A DNA stretch of 64,000 nt, from the NCBI GenBank assembly GCA_963805405.1, contig CAWDUC010000004.1, positions 1 to 64,000 of the forward strand, written 5' to 3'. The notes under the pieces are model-generated. The model made no database searches, was not told the origin of the DNA, and worked only from the letters and a program-made list of their open reading frames with translations. The translations under genes and the position numbers were made by a program. Positions within the stretch are counted from its first letter, which is position 1, and each line of letters starts with the position of its first letter. Shown here in pieces: positions 1-9,094 of this stretch. Source of the stretch: JAEUMG01 sp963805405. GTDB lineage: Bacteria; Pseudomonadota; Alphaproteobacteria; Rhizobiales; Aestuariivirgaceae.

Positions 1-820
1 ACCGGGGCGGTCATGGCAGTCGGCGACAGCTTCACCGAAGGCTGGGATGAGGTCAATGACGACGGCACGTGGCCGGCGCATCTCGAGAAGCTGATGGGCG
101 AGCCGGTGGTCAATACCGCGATCGGCGGCTATGGCAGCGACCAGGTTCTGATCCGGGCGGAGCAGATGCTGCCGATCGTCAAGCCCAAGACACTCATCGT
201 CGGGCTTAACGAGATCGATATATTTCGCGCCGGACACGCCCCATTCGGTGCGCCCAAACCTTATTTCACGCTGAAGGACGGCGCGCTCGAATTGCATCCG
301 CCCGAACCGCTCGAACGGCGCGACGATGCGCATATCCTGAACGCAGTAGGCTACAGCCTGCGAAACGCGCTTGGCTATTCTGCGATCGCCGATTTTGTTT
401 TCAGCAAGCTGTCCTTCGACTTCTGGTATGGCGATCAGAAGCAGATCTATCGACGGGTCCACAATCAGGAAGTGGCGGTCACCTGCGCATTGCTGAAGCG
501 GGTGAAAGGGCAGGCCGATGCTGCCGGAATCCGGTCGATTCTGTTCATGCAGTATTATGGCTCGCTCTATGTCGAGGAGGACGAGCCGCCGGACAGCACG
601 CAGCTCGTCATCAAGTGCGGGCGCGAACAGGGCTACGAAGTCGTCGACCAGTTTCCTTCGCTCAAGGCGCTTGCCGATGCCGATGAAAAGGAATTCCGGA
701 CCTATTATGGTTTCTACGAGAATGGCGAGTTCGGCGCACATGTCGTCGAAGGGCAATGCGCAATCGGCGCAATTGCTGGCAGCACAGTTGAAGGGGAATA
801 CCGCGCCCGTGGGGCAGTAG
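1..820 (+). CDS. SGNH/GDSL hydrolase-like protein, 5' end cut by window, one frame break near the 3' end
   Basis: The frame is open to the window edge, and the catalytic GDSFTEG motif lies only four residues after the first visible Met (13), so the true start is probably upstream. Block II (GGYGSDQ) and block III (GLNEID) of SGNH hydrolases follow. After about 733 the frame drifts into an atypical tail that would stop at 891. Removing one base from ttcggcgcacatg gives FGHMSSKGNAQ, the expected C-terminal block with its catalytic His, and then a stop at 818-820. The restored end no longer overlaps the convergent DUF1501 gene. The family hydrolyses esters, often acetyl groups on glycans; a carbohydrate-esterase role here is inferred only from the neighbouring glycosyltransferase-like genes. 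Confidence 0.75.
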
Positions 821-872
821 GCGATACCATCAGCCTTCTGATTGCCTCTCCCATTGTGGAGGAGGAAGGTGA

Positions 873-2246
873 TCAACTCTCCAGGCCGTAGAGTACCTTG
901 GCTGCGGGACCGGTATTGCCAATGCCGCGATAGTGGGACTGCGGAACCTTGAAGACCGAATAGAGCGTGTTGATGACCGAGCCGATGGTCAGGTAATCGG
1001 CAATCTCGAAATTCTCGGGAAGGTCGTCGCGCGGGCGCATCTGCGCGAAATCAAAAGGCCGGCCGATGGTTTTTTCCAGCATAGGATCAAGGGCAAGATG
1101 TGCCTTCGAGACGGCCTCGCCGGCATCGCGAAAATCCGTGGCGCCGATTACCATTCCAGGCTTGATGCCCTTGCCGCCGAGAATGACCGAATTGGCGTGC
1201 GGATTGTGATTGGTCCCGGTGTCGTCGATGGCGCGATCCGGTGCGCGCAAGGTGCGGCCGAATTCACTGGCGATCATGACGGTGGTGACGTCGAAGAGCG
1301 ACCTGCGATCATCGAAGGGTGTCGTTTCGAGACCTTTGAGCAAGGCGGCGATGCGGCCGATGGCGTCGGTGAAAAGCTTGGGCTGGTCCTTTGCAAGATT
1401 GGCGGCATGGACGTCGAATTGTTCGGGCAGCACATAGATCGCCGAGCGCGACAATGACAGGCGGAAGCACTGGGCGATCAGAGACAAGCATTGCTGCTCG
1501 GCATTCCCGTCCGGATCGGGCGGGTTCAATTGCGCAAGACGTTCATGAACCTGCGGCGCGCGATCGAGCGCGCTGTGCATGAGCGCGGCAGCGGCCGCCA
1601 TGCGTCCGGTTCCTTGTTCGCTCGCCGCGATGCGACTTCTCACGAAGCCCATGAGTTCGTCTTCGGGATGCGGTGGTGCCAGGCGGCGAAGATAATCGGA
1701 GAGACCCTCGATCGAGCCGACGCGCAAAGGTATGACGCCCGAGTGGTTGCGGAAGCTGTTCTGGACCGGATCGGTCGGGAGTACGGCGTCGAGCGATTTG
1801 GGCTCGCGCCCGGTTTCAGCGAGGTTCAGATGCGGCACGAAACTATCGCCACCGAACGGGTCGCCGGTGAAGAGGAAGTTCATGTTCTGCAGATGGCCGT
1901 CAAAGCTTTGCGCCATGTGGACGCCGTTGATGACGCTGAAACGATCGCGGAACCGGGCCAGCGGTTTGACGAGATCGGAGGCGAAGGTGCGGGCGCCGTT
2001 GGCGCCGGACCAGGCGTTGGGATCCTTGCCGAGATAATTCTGGATGCGGCCGGCGGCCGTCATGGCAAGCGGTCGCGCATCGAACATGTATGAAGGATCA
2101 GCGCCGCCGTTCATGACGATGAACAAAAAGAAATGCGGCTCAACGGCAGTTTCTGCGGCTTCGAGCACTGTCGCGCCGGGAAGGAGCAAGGTGCCGGCGC
2201 CAGCAAGGCCGAGGGTCAGGAAGCGGCGGCGGGACGACATGATCAT
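873..2246 (-). CDS. DUF1501 family protein with Tat-type signal
   Basis: This 457-residue protein begins with a twin-arginine-like signal (SSRRRFLTLG at about 4-13) and a hydrophobic stretch, so export folded to the periplasm is likely. The FGRTLRAPD segment and the later TNHNPHANSV and GKGIKPGMVIGATD segments match DUF1501 proteins, which are distantly related to sulfatase/alkaline-phosphatase folds and mostly uncharacterised. It is the last gene of a three-gene minus-strand operon behind a di-haem cytochrome-like protein and a small exported protein; the gap to the preceding gene is 10 bp. The recurring pairing of DUF1501 with c-type cytochrome-like proteins suggests a periplasmic redox or hydrolytic complex, but no reaction can be assigned. 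An alternative ATG six bases downstream keeps the signal intact. Confidence 0.8.
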   Translation of the reverse strand: MIMSSRRRFLTLGLAGAGTLLLPGATVLEAAETAVEPHFFLFIVMNGGADPSYMFDARPLAMTAAGRIQNYLGKDPNAWSGANGARTFASDLVKPLARFRDRFSVINGVHMAQSFDGHLQNMNFLFTGDPFGGDSFVPHLNLAETGREPKSLDAVLPTDPVQNSFRNHSGVIPLRVGSIEGLSDYLRRLAPPHPEDELMGFVRSRIAASEQGTGRMAAAAALMHSALDRAPQVHERLAQLNPPDPDGNAEQQCLSLIAQCFRLSLSRSAIYVLPEQFDVHAANLAKDQPKLFTDAIGRIAALLKGLETTPFDDRRSLFDVTTVMIASEFGRTLRAPDRAIDDTGTNHNPHANSVILGGKGIKPGMVIGATDFRDAGEAVSKAHLALDPMLEKTIGRPFDFAQMRPRDDLPENFEIADYLTIGSVINTLYSVFKVPQSHYRGIGNTGPAAKVLYGLES

Positions 2247-2256
2247 GGCGCGCGCC

Positions 2257-2829
2257 TCATTTGGTGATGAGAAAATAGGGGTTCATGGTAATCGCCAGGG
2301 TCATGGCCGCGACGGCTTCCGATGCGGGGCGGTCGCGATAGGTGGATGAGCGGAAGAAATCGCGCCAGGCGACATATTCCTGCTTCGGTGCCTCATAGCC
2401 CATCATTGCAAGCCAGAAAGCGCTCATCGCCACGTCGGTCTTTGCTCCGGGCTTCGGCCAAGTACAAATCTCCTCGAGTGTATCGGCAAAGCGGTCATTG
2501 AGCTGGAGCGCCGGCTCGCGACAGGATTTGCCCATGGCTTCGGCAAAGCCCGAAAGGCTGGCATGGAGGATCACGGTGTTCACCGGGTTGGGCGTGCCGT
2601 TGGTGAAATGATGCTCGGCACCGAAGTTCGTCCAGGTGCCGGCGAGTTCGTCCAATCCGTCGGCCGGCATGAAACGGTCCAACTCGAAGGGCTCTTCGCG
2701 CGGCGCGATGCGGGCCGAGAGTTCCTGGGACATCGCCGCCATGCCCTTGAATTGCGGGGCATTGTCGTCGGCAGGGGCAGTCACGGTAGAAACGACGAGA
2801 GCGAGAAATGCGAGAACGAAACGGGTCAT
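2257..2829 (-). CDS. Exported hypothetical protein of the cytochrome-DUF1501 operon
   Basis: I start it at the ATG whose first bases overlap the stop of the upstream cytochrome gene (ATGA), giving about 190 residues that begin MTRFVLAFLALVVSTVTAPA, a clear Sec signal peptide. An upstream in-frame start would add 16 residues that lie inside the neighbouring gene. No catalytic motif is visible. The C-terminal half (WRDFFRSSTYRDRP, then MTLAITMNPYFL) resembles the tails seen in partner proteins of DUF1501. The product is probably periplasmic and probably works with its two operon partners. Function unknown. Confidence 0.7.
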   Translation of the reverse strand: MTRFVLAFLALVVSTVTAPADDNAPQFKGMAAMSQELSARIAPREEPFELDRFMPADGLDELAGTWTNFGAEHHFTNGTPNPVNTVILHASLSGFAEAMGKSCREPALQLNDRFADTLEEICTWPKPGAKTDVAMSAFWLAMMGYEAPKQEYVAWRDFFRSSTYRDRPASEAVAAMTLAITMNPYFLITK

Positions 2830-4769
2830 GGCTCCGCCCCAACCGATTTGAGGCGCGACAATTCCTGCTGCGCCCACAAGAACAACTCCTGTCGTTCAGG
2901 GCTCGACATCAGTTTGTTCTTGGGCATGCGCTTCTTGGGATCACTCGATGAAATGCGTTCGGCGAACTGCGCCAGCGTCTCGCGTGAGGGAACCTGCGCA
3001 AAGGCGCCATCGAGATGCGGGAAGGTCTTGCCCTTGCCGTCCGGCGAATCGATCCAGGCGCTCAGATTGAGATTGCCTTCGCCAGTGAAGGCATTGTCGT
3101 GGCACTGGGTGCAGTTCTTCTGCAAGATATAGGCAACGCGGCAGGGCGGGCGCCCGTCCGGGTGTGTGCCTTCGGCATGGTCGTAGCATTTCTGCGGATC
3201 GCGGTTGCGCTCGCGATAGGCATTGCTCTTGAGCACGCGGATGATGGCGTTCTTCATGGCCGATGAAGAATTGACGCGCGCTTCGGCGGTGAACTTGCCG
3301 GTCAATTCGTCGAGATAAGCGCCGTCTACGGTCTGATCGTCGCCGACCATATAGTCGACGAGGCGCTTCATCAGGCAGCGTTTGGCTTCCGGCGCCTTGC
3401 GAATGATGCGGGAGAGATCGCCGACGTCCTCGCCATAGTCGTTGCGCTCGGTCCAGCGCGGTGAACGGATATAGCCGATATTCCACTTGCGCTCGGAACC
3501 CTCCGGCGCCTTCCAGTAGGAGGCATATTTCTGGCGATCGGCATTGGCGAGATCGTCGAAGATGATGTCGGGCAGGCGCTCAGCATCGGAGAAAAGCGCA
3601 CCGTAGTTGCGAAAAAAGCCGGCCATCGGATCAAGCTTGTAATGGCAGGCATAACAGGACGTGTCGGAACCGTGAGCGCCGGAAGCGTGTTCCTTGGGGT
3701 TCTCGACGCCGACGGGCGTAAGGTCGTCACACAAATAGCGGTTCAACACGTAAGCTGCGCGCTTGCGGTTGTAGTTCGTCGACGAATTGGCGAGCGCGAT
3801 ACCCTGCTCGTATCCGAAAGCAATCCAGGTCTTGATGTAGGGAAAGGCCTTCAGGTCAAACTGCCGGAATTCGGAAACATTCTGCGGCCGGTAGACCGAA
3901 GGCTCGAAGCTCTCCACTTCCTTCATGGCGCGCTCAAACTGCCCAAAAGCGCGGTCGAATGCCAATCTCATGCGCTCAGTGTCGATCGGCGGTTTCGAGT
4001 CGCTCGAACATTCGGAATCGGCAATGCTGGACAGCGCTTCCAGCGGATCGAGAAGGACACGGCCGCGCGAGAGGGCAAAGATTTCGGGGTCGTTGAATGA
4101 CCGATAGAAGCGATCGGTGAAATCCTCGGCCCGGAACAAGAGTTCGTTGGCATCGGCACAAAAGCCGCGCGGATCGGACTTTGCCTTCTTCTTGCCGCTG
4201 GCGATGAGGGCCTTGAAGGACGTGCGCACTTCGCGAATCGCCTTGGCGCGCATCTGCTGCGGGCTCAAGCCCTTATCCCCGGGCTCGGGGTCCTCTTCGG
4301 GGTCTTCCATCGACAAGGGCGCCATGTAGAAGGGTCCCTGAAGATCGAAAAGGCTGAGATAGTCACCGCCCGACATCATCGCCTGAGCTGCACTCACGGC
4401 GTTGGGAAAATCAAAGGCGTTATCGACGTAAGTGCCGTCGACCTTTACGGTGTCGATCTTGAAGCCGAGGAAATACATGTTGAAGTCGAGCATGGCGTCG
4501 CCGAAGCGCGGATCGGCCATGAACCGGCGAGCAACTTCTTCTTCACTCAGTTTCTGAAGGGCCACGACATCATCATCGACTCCTAGACCGTCGCCGTCTC
4601 GCAAGAGGCGGGCAGTCCTGTCGAGCCACCAGAGGGATTCCCAATTGTCCGCTGCCGCATTATCGTCTGCGCGGACCGGCGTCAGCGCAATAATTAGCGC
4701 GAGCGCGGCAAGCCACGCGCAGAAATACGCCCTCACAATGCGGGTTCTCGGAAGGCCGTCGCGTGTCAC
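2826..4769 (-). CDS. Exported protein with two c-type haem motifs (DUF1588/DUF1592-like)
   Basis: The 647-residue product starts at a GTG followed by an N-terminal hydrophobic segment ending ALTPVRADD, so it is probably exported; a second GTG 33 bases downstream would also keep the signal. Two haem-c attachment motifs are visible: CYACH at about residue 370, followed by KLDPMAGFFRNYG as in DUF1588-type proteins, and CTQCH at about residue 551. The C-terminal part resembles the cytochrome-like modules paired with DUF1501 proteins in Planctomycetes and some Proteobacteria. It heads an operon with translational coupling to the next gene. Electron transfer in the periplasm is inferred from the haem motifs; substrate and partner are unknown. 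Confidence 0.75.
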   Translation of the reverse strand: MTRDGLPRTRIVRAYFCAWLAALALIIALTPVRADDNAAADNWESLWWLDRTARLLRDGDGLGVDDDVVALQKLSEEEVARRFMADPRFGDAMLDFNMYFLGFKIDTVKVDGTYVDNAFDFPNAVSAAQAMMSGGDYLSLFDLQGPFYMAPLSMEDPEEDPEPGDKGLSPQQMRAKAIREVRTSFKALIASGKKKAKSDPRGFCADANELLFRAEDFTDRFYRSFNDPEIFALSRGRVLLDPLEALSSIADSECSSDSKPPIDTERMRLAFDRAFGQFERAMKEVESFEPSVYRPQNVSEFRQFDLKAFPYIKTWIAFGYEQGIALANSSTNYNRKRAAYVLNRYLCDDLTPVGVENPKEHASGAHGSDTSCYACHYKLDPMAGFFRNYGALFSDAERLPDIIFDDLANADRQKYASYWKAPEGSERKWNIGYIRSPRWTERNDYGEDVGDLSRIIRKAPEAKRCLMKRLVDYMVGDDQTVDGAYLDELTGKFTAEARVNSSSAMKNAIIRVLKSNAYRERNRDPQKCYDHAEGTHPDGRPPCRVAYILQKNCTQCHDNAFTGEGNLNLSAWIDSPDGKGKTFPHLDGAFAQVPSRETLAQFAERISSSDPKKRMPKNKLMSSPERQELFLWAQQELSRLKSVGAEP

Positions 4770-4878
4770 ACCTTGCCCTTTGCAGCGGCACCAATATCGC
4801 TTCAGGCGGCCCCCGTCCCACCATGCGGTAAGGGTAAACGCTCAAAGTGACGACTGCAAGGCATTGATCAGATTAGGC

Positions 4879-5220
4879 TTATTGGCCGCATTTCTGCTCG
4901 ATCCGATCGAATGCGGCATCGAGATTGGCGGCTTCGGGAGAAGATGGGTCAAGTTCCTCGCCGAGGCCCCAGGCGTCAGCGTAAGCGGGGCCGAGCCCGG
5001 TCAGATATTCTTCCATCTTCACTTCGAGTTCTTCGCTCTTAACGTCGTCACCCTCACCCAGTGAGCTCATTTCCTTGACGATGGCGCAGAAGGGCTCAAA
5101 CATCGCGGGATCGGCCTCGAGAGCGTCAAGGGCGCGAATGGCGGCATCGGTCTTCTCGTCTGCATAGGCAGGCGCGGCGAGTGCAAGGCCGAGGAAGATC
5201 AAGGTAAAGATCAGTTTCAC
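4879..5220 (-). CDS. Small exported hypothetical protein
   Basis: This 113-residue protein has a clean signal peptide (MKLIFTLIFLGLALAAPAYA) and a short acidic, helix-rich mature part (EGDDVKSEELEVKMEEYL) with two cysteines, one mid-protein (EPFCAIVKEM) and one near the end (EQKCGQ), which could form a disulfide. No family is recognised. It lies four bases after the end of the upstream membrane glycosyltransferase gene on the same strand, so it is probably the last cistron of that operon. Confidence 0.65.
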   Translation of the reverse strand: MKLIFTLIFLGLALAAPAYADEKTDAAIRALDALEADPAMFEPFCAIVKEMSSLGEGDDVKSEELEVKMEEYLTGLGPAYADAWGLGEELDPSSPEAANLDAAFDRIEQKCGQ

Positions 5221-5224
5221 AACG

Positions 5225-6589
5225 CTACCTTACGTCGTTCTGGGGTTGCGGGCATGAGGCCGCGTTTCGGAGCGGAAGCAGGCCGTGCAAAAGCGCCAAA
5301 AGAATGAGCGAGCCGAATAGCATGTAGGATTGAAGGATGTTGAGCGCCGACGGGGCAAGAAGCCGCGCTGCGGCGATGAACGTGGCGACAAGCAAATAAC
5401 TGAGAGCCAGCCAGACGAGCTTCGTACGATCGGAAGCAATGGCCGGGAAGGCGATTGCGTAGATCGGCAGAAGCAACCCGTAATGGTGTTCCCAGGCGAT
5501 AGGAGCGGCGACAGAGATGCTGACGGCCATCAGACACAATGAGATCAATCGGTGTAAATCGTCGCTGCGCCGCCACAGAGCGGAAATCAGGATCGCCGCA
5601 GATGCGACAAGCGCCGGCCAATAGACCCACCCGTTGTAAGGCGGAAAGCCGCCATTCCCATAATCGGCGTTGTGATAGAGTTCGGGAAATGAACGGCCGA
5701 TGAACCGGTTGAGAAGCCCGTTCACCGACTGGTTTGGATAGTAGGATTCGCCTCGCTCCGACATGAAGGACACGACCGAGAGGTAATCGAGATGGTTTGC
5801 GAGACCGAAAGCCCAGACCGAGAAGCCAAGGCCTAAAGCCGCCGCCAGCAGCAAGGCAGCGGCAAAATACCACTCACGGTTTCGCAGACCCCACGCGGCG
5901 ATGAGCCCGTAATGGGGCTTAAGCAAGCTCAATATGCCGACTGCAAGCCCCGATGCGATGCGCCATTCCAGCGCGAAGAGAAGCAGGGACATGGCGAAGG
6001 CGGCGTTGATCCACAATTGGACCTGACCAAGCGTGAAACCTTTCACGAAGGGATAGAATCCGAGAGTCATGACCGCAACGATCGCGACGCGCACCATGCG
6101 CAGGCGGCGCCAATCCTCGCCGCGATAATTGCGTCTCAGCAAGAGCTCCAACAGGGCGGCGGTGCAGCCAATCATGATCAAGATGAAGCCCCAGCCGACG
6201 AGGTCGTTCACCGCCGGCCACATGGCGGGTGTCATATCATCCGATATGCGGACGCGTTCCGGACCCGCCATGAGCATCGCAAGCAGGGCAAAAAGTGCCG
6301 AAGGCGGATACTGAAACTTGATACCGCCTTCGAAAAAAAGCGCCGCGTATAGGGGCTTTGGGCCGGGATCCGCCAGATATTCGAGCGCCAGCGCCATCGG
6401 CCCCCAGGAATCATCGCCGCTGCGGGCGAGAAAGACATCGAGCGTATGGCTAAGGGCGGTTTCCTGATAGCCCGCGGGTGACAAGAGCCAGAGAAGGCCG
6501 TTGACGATGAAAACCGAGAAAAAACAAAAGCCGGCGAGAAGAGCTGTAATCCGGGCAGGTGTCACGGGCTGAAAAGGTCGCTGCATCAT
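5225..6589 (-). CDS. GT87-like (DUF2029) membrane glycosyltransferase
   Basis: A polytopic membrane protein of about 454 residues with around ten hydrophobic segments. It has the general look of DUF2029 (GT87, GT-C fold), the family of polyprenyl-phosphate-sugar-dependent mannosyl- and arabinosyltransferases. The start chosen is the ATG that overlaps the stop of the upstream paralogue (ATGATG), so the two are translationally coupled. Segments such as KGFTLGQVQLWINAAFA and LLKPHYGLIAAWG fit the conserved middle of the family. Its place in one operon with a second GT87-like gene and a UbiA-type lipid-carrier enzyme suggests sugar transfer onto an envelope glycan outside the inner membrane. Acceptor and sugar are unknown. 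Confidence 0.75.
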   Translation of the reverse strand: MMQRPFQPVTPARITALLAGFCFFSVFIVNGLLWLLSPAGYQETALSHTLDVFLARSGDDSWGPMALALEYLADPGPKPLYAALFFEGGIKFQYPPSALFALLAMLMAGPERVRISDDMTPAMWPAVNDLVGWGFILIMIGCTAALLELLLRRNYRGEDWRRLRMVRVAIVAVMTLGFYPFVKGFTLGQVQLWINAAFAMSLLLFALEWRIASGLAVGILSLLKPHYGLIAAWGLRNREWYFAAALLLAAALGLGFSVWAFGLANHLDYLSVVSFMSERGESYYPNQSVNGLLNRFIGRSFPELYHNADYGNGGFPPYNGWVYWPALVASAAILISALWRRSDDLHRLISLCLMAVSISVAAPIAWEHHYGLLLPIYAIAFPAIASDRTKLVWLALSYLLVATFIAAARLLAPSALNILQSYMLFGSLILLALLHGLLPLRNAASCPQPQNDVR

Positions 6590-7824
6590 GCGGGCTGCGC
6601 CTGTTTGGCTGGCAGGAGCCATAGTCCGCGCATCAAAGCCGCAAGCATCAACAGCCCGCCTAAGAGCCAGGCGGAGAGAATTGTGCGCGACGCCACAAGG
6701 AGAACCCAGTCCGGTTCAAGCGGCAGAAGAATGATCGGCAACGCTGCAAGAATGAAGCCGGACCATAACAGCCATCTGGCTGGATCGTCTTCGAGCACCG
6801 GCAAGCGGTTGCCAATGTAGAGCCCGATAGGCAGCAGCATGAGAAGGTAGTAGTGCGACCAAGAGACGGGACTTGCGACAACGGCGAGGACAAGTATGAC
6901 GCTGTATTCAAGATAGTCACGCTGATCCGATCGAACGCCGGCGAAGGTCGCGGCGCGGCGCATTAACCAGAAGGTCGAGCCGAACAGTGCTATGAGGATC
7001 AGCCATCGGAAAATGCGATAAGTCGTCGTCGGCTCGTGGGCCGTCCAGTCGAAGAGTTCATCCGGTCCGGTGCCGAGTCGCATGAGAAAGGCATCGATCG
7101 ATTGTACGTTGAATGCCGGTATGACACGGCCGACATAGGCCAGCACATTGCCCTCGAACCAGGCGCGGTTCACATCCAGACCGTGGACGGCGAGCGACAG
7201 AAGCAACGCAATTGCGATCATGGCGACACCTCCCGCTACAACGCGCCAGTTGCCGCGCAGGAGAAAATAGATCCCGAACAGCAAAAGCGGAATTTTGATC
7301 AAGGCCGCCAATCCCAGAATGAGGCCCGCGGCGAATGGCCATCCAGTACGTAACGTGGCCAGAGCGGCAATGAGCAACAACAATACGATGTGCGTCGAGT
7401 TTCCTTCACGCAGACTGTTGATCATCGGACCATTGACGAGAAAGAAAAAGGCGAGAAGCGGCGCAATATGTGTCGCGTGGTCGCAGAGACGCAGGAGCAA
7501 CCACCAGGCCGCGAGGACGCATGCGAGGCCGATGGCGAGAAATGCCCAGCCTGCGCCCGCATAGCCGAAAGCAAGCAGTGGCACGAAGAGCCAAACCAGA
7601 ATCGGCATGTTTACGAAGCCGCCAACCCCGACCTCGAGATGTTGGAAGGATTCGCGCGGTCCCAACTCCCAGACGCGCTGGGCTGCAGGGTAATAAGCCT
7701 TGTAAAAATCGCCGAAAAGATAGGGAGGTTCGGAATATCGCCAAAGGACAAGATGAACGACAAGTCCCAGGAGTATCAGGAGGCCCGGAAGGAGAGTCTG
7801 GCGCGAGAATGTGTCGAGTTTCAT
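6586..7824 (-). CDS. GT87-like (DUF2029) membrane glycosyltransferase, second copy
   Basis: A polytopic protein of about 412 residues. GDFYKAYYPAAQ near the N-terminus, REGNSTHIVLLLLIAALA, LAALIKIPLLLFG and PVSWSHYYLLMLLPIGLY are in the positions and style of DUF2029/GT87 enzymes, where an early acidic residue is the presumed catalytic site. The start is set at an ATG 17 bases after the UbiA gene stop; a TTG ten codons upstream is possible but lies inside that gene. It overlaps the next gene by ATGA. It probably uses a lipid-linked sugar made by the UbiA-family neighbour; that link is inference from gene order. Confidence 0.78.
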   Translation of the reverse strand: MKLDTFSRQTLLPGLLILLGLVVHLVLWRYSEPPYLFGDFYKAYYPAAQRVWELGPRESFQHLEVGVGGFVNMPILVWLFVPLLAFGYAGAGWAFLAIGLACVLAAWWLLLRLCDHATHIAPLLAFFFLVNGPMINSLREGNSTHIVLLLLIAALATLRTGWPFAAGLILGLAALIKIPLLLFGIYFLLRGNWRVVAGGVAMIAIALLLSLAVHGLDVNRAWFEGNVLAYVGRVIPAFNVQSIDAFLMRLGTGPDELFDWTAHEPTTTYRIFRWLILIALFGSTFWLMRRAATFAGVRSDQRDYLEYSVILVLAVVASPVSWSHYYLLMLLPIGLYIGNRLPVLEDDPARWLLWSGFILAALPIILLPLEPDWVLLVASRTILSAWLLGGLLMLAALMRGLWLLPAKQAQPA

Positions 7825-7841
7825 CAGGCGATTGCCAAGAA

Positions 7842-8750
7842 CTAGACGCGCCAAGCAGTAATAAACACAAGAACCATGGCGAAGCCCAAGCCCAAGCTCG
7901 CCCTATCGCCGATTGCGAAGCGGATCGGGTCTTCGTCGAGGGTCTGCCGTCCTGCAAGGAGCCAAATTCGCCCAAGCCAGAGGAACAAGATGACGGGCAA
8001 TAGCCAAAGTAACTCCGGACTTCGATAAAAGGTCGCGGCGAAAGCTTCCTCGAGGAGGTAGAGGATCATGATGAGAACTGCGGCTGAGGTCGTTGCCACG
8101 CCCAATGCGAGCAGGAGTGGCGTGTCGCGTGAGACATAGCCCCGGCCCTTTATCTCGGTATTCCCATCGTCGGCATTGCGCGCCGCCTCGGTGTAACGCT
8201 TGGCAAGCGATAGCGACATGAAGACGAACATCGAAAACACCAACAACCACGGCGAGGCGGGGACTTCAGCCACAGCGATCCCGAAGACCAGTCGCATGGT
8301 GAAGAGGGCTGCGAGAATCAAGACGTCGAGAATCGGCAAGCGCTTCAAGCCGAAGGAATAGGCGATGCTGGCAACGGCGTAGACCAGAAGAACCAGGAAC
8401 GGCATTTTGCCGAGGCTCGCCGCGAGGATGAGGCCGCCAACTCCAATCAACAGACCGGCCGTGATCGCAACCTGCGACGGCAATTTGCCGCTGGCGATGG
8501 GGCGGTGCCGTTTCGATGGATGTTCCCGGTCGGAAGCGAGATCCTTGACGTCATTAACGAGATAGGCTGCCGAGGCAACGAGGCCCCAGGCCAAGAACCC
8601 GAGCCCGCATGAGATCCACGCCTGAAGATCGCCGGCGCGTCCTGCGAGAATCAAGGGAACGAAGATCAGCGCGTTCTTTGCCCATTGATGGGGACGCAAG
8701 GACCGAAGCAACGCGGCGACCAGCGATGTCCTCTGCACGGTGGATGCCAC
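7842..8750 (-). CDS. UbiA-family prenyltransferase, decaprenyl-phosphate phosphoribosyltransferase-like
   Basis: The 302-residue membrane protein starts with LRPHQWAKNALIFVPL, the hallmark opening of polyprenyl-phosphate phosphoribosyltransferases (the mycobacterial DPPR synthase group) rather than of quinone-pathway UbiA. The first Asp-rich motif is NDVKDLASDREHPSKRHRP at about 66-84; the second region is DVLILAALFTMRLVFG. Known members move 5-phosphoribose from PRPP to a polyprenyl phosphate to make a lipid-linked pentose donor. Two GT87-like genes follow on the same strand, the natural users of such a donor. The start is GTG. The gene is divergent from the DUF5989 miniprotein gene. Confidence 0.82.
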   Translation of the reverse strand: MASTVQRTSLVAALLRSLRPHQWAKNALIFVPLILAGRAGDLQAWISCGLGFLAWGLVASAAYLVNDVKDLASDREHPSKRHRPIASGKLPSQVAITAGLLIGVGGLILAASLGKMPFLVLLVYAVASIAYSFGLKRLPILDVLILAALFTMRLVFGIAVAEVPASPWLLVFSMFVFMSLSLAKRYTEAARNADDGNTEIKGRGYVSRDTPLLLALGVATTSAAVLIMILYLLEEAFAATFYRSPELLWLLPVILFLWLGRIWLLAGRQTLDEDPIRFAIGDRASLGLGFAMVLVFITAWRV

Positions 8751-8923
8751 GTGTCCTCCAAGGCTCTCTTTCCCGGGAAAGCTTATTACGGCAAGTCAGA
8801 GCAGCCCAACAAGCAAAACGAGAGGTAGATCGTTATCGGGTTCTGCAACCGATGATGCTGGACCAGTGCCCCTTGCCCATTGTAAGAACGGGCGCGCGGG
8901 GGCGTTGGGCTGATGAGGACGCG
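8751..8923. promoter_or_regulatory. Divergent promoter region between UbiA-family and DUF5989 genes
   Basis: This 173-bp gap separates the minus-strand prenyltransferase operon from the plus-strand DUF5989-SGNH pair, so it should carry both promoters. I see no clear palindrome or consensus promoter in it. Confidence 0.4.
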
Positions 8924-9073
8924 ATGAGTTTTTTGAAGGATTTCTGGCAGTATATGAGGGCACGCAGGAAATTCTGGTTGCTGCCGGTATTCATCTGCAT
9001 GTTCTTGCTTGGCGGCCTGCTGATCCTCAGCAAAGGTTCCGCCGTGGCGCCGTTCATCTACACGCTGTTCTGA
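8924..9073 (+). CDS. DUF5989 family single-pass membrane miniprotein
   Basis: A 49-residue protein. The start at this ATG is chosen because MSFLKDFWQYMRARRKFWLL is the family N-terminus; longer in-frame versions run into the promoter region. One hydrophobic helix is followed by the conserved ending GSAVAPFIYTLF. DUF5989 proteins commonly sit next to SGNH hydrolases or carbamoyltransferases in envelope and polysaccharide loci, as here. Probably an inner-membrane accessory subunit of the following SGNH protein; mechanism unknown. Confidence 0.82.
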   Translation: MSFLKDFWQYMRARRKFWLLPVFICMFLLGGLLILSKGSAVAPFIYTLF

Positions 9074-9094
9074 CCAAGGTCTCTGCGAGCGCGC

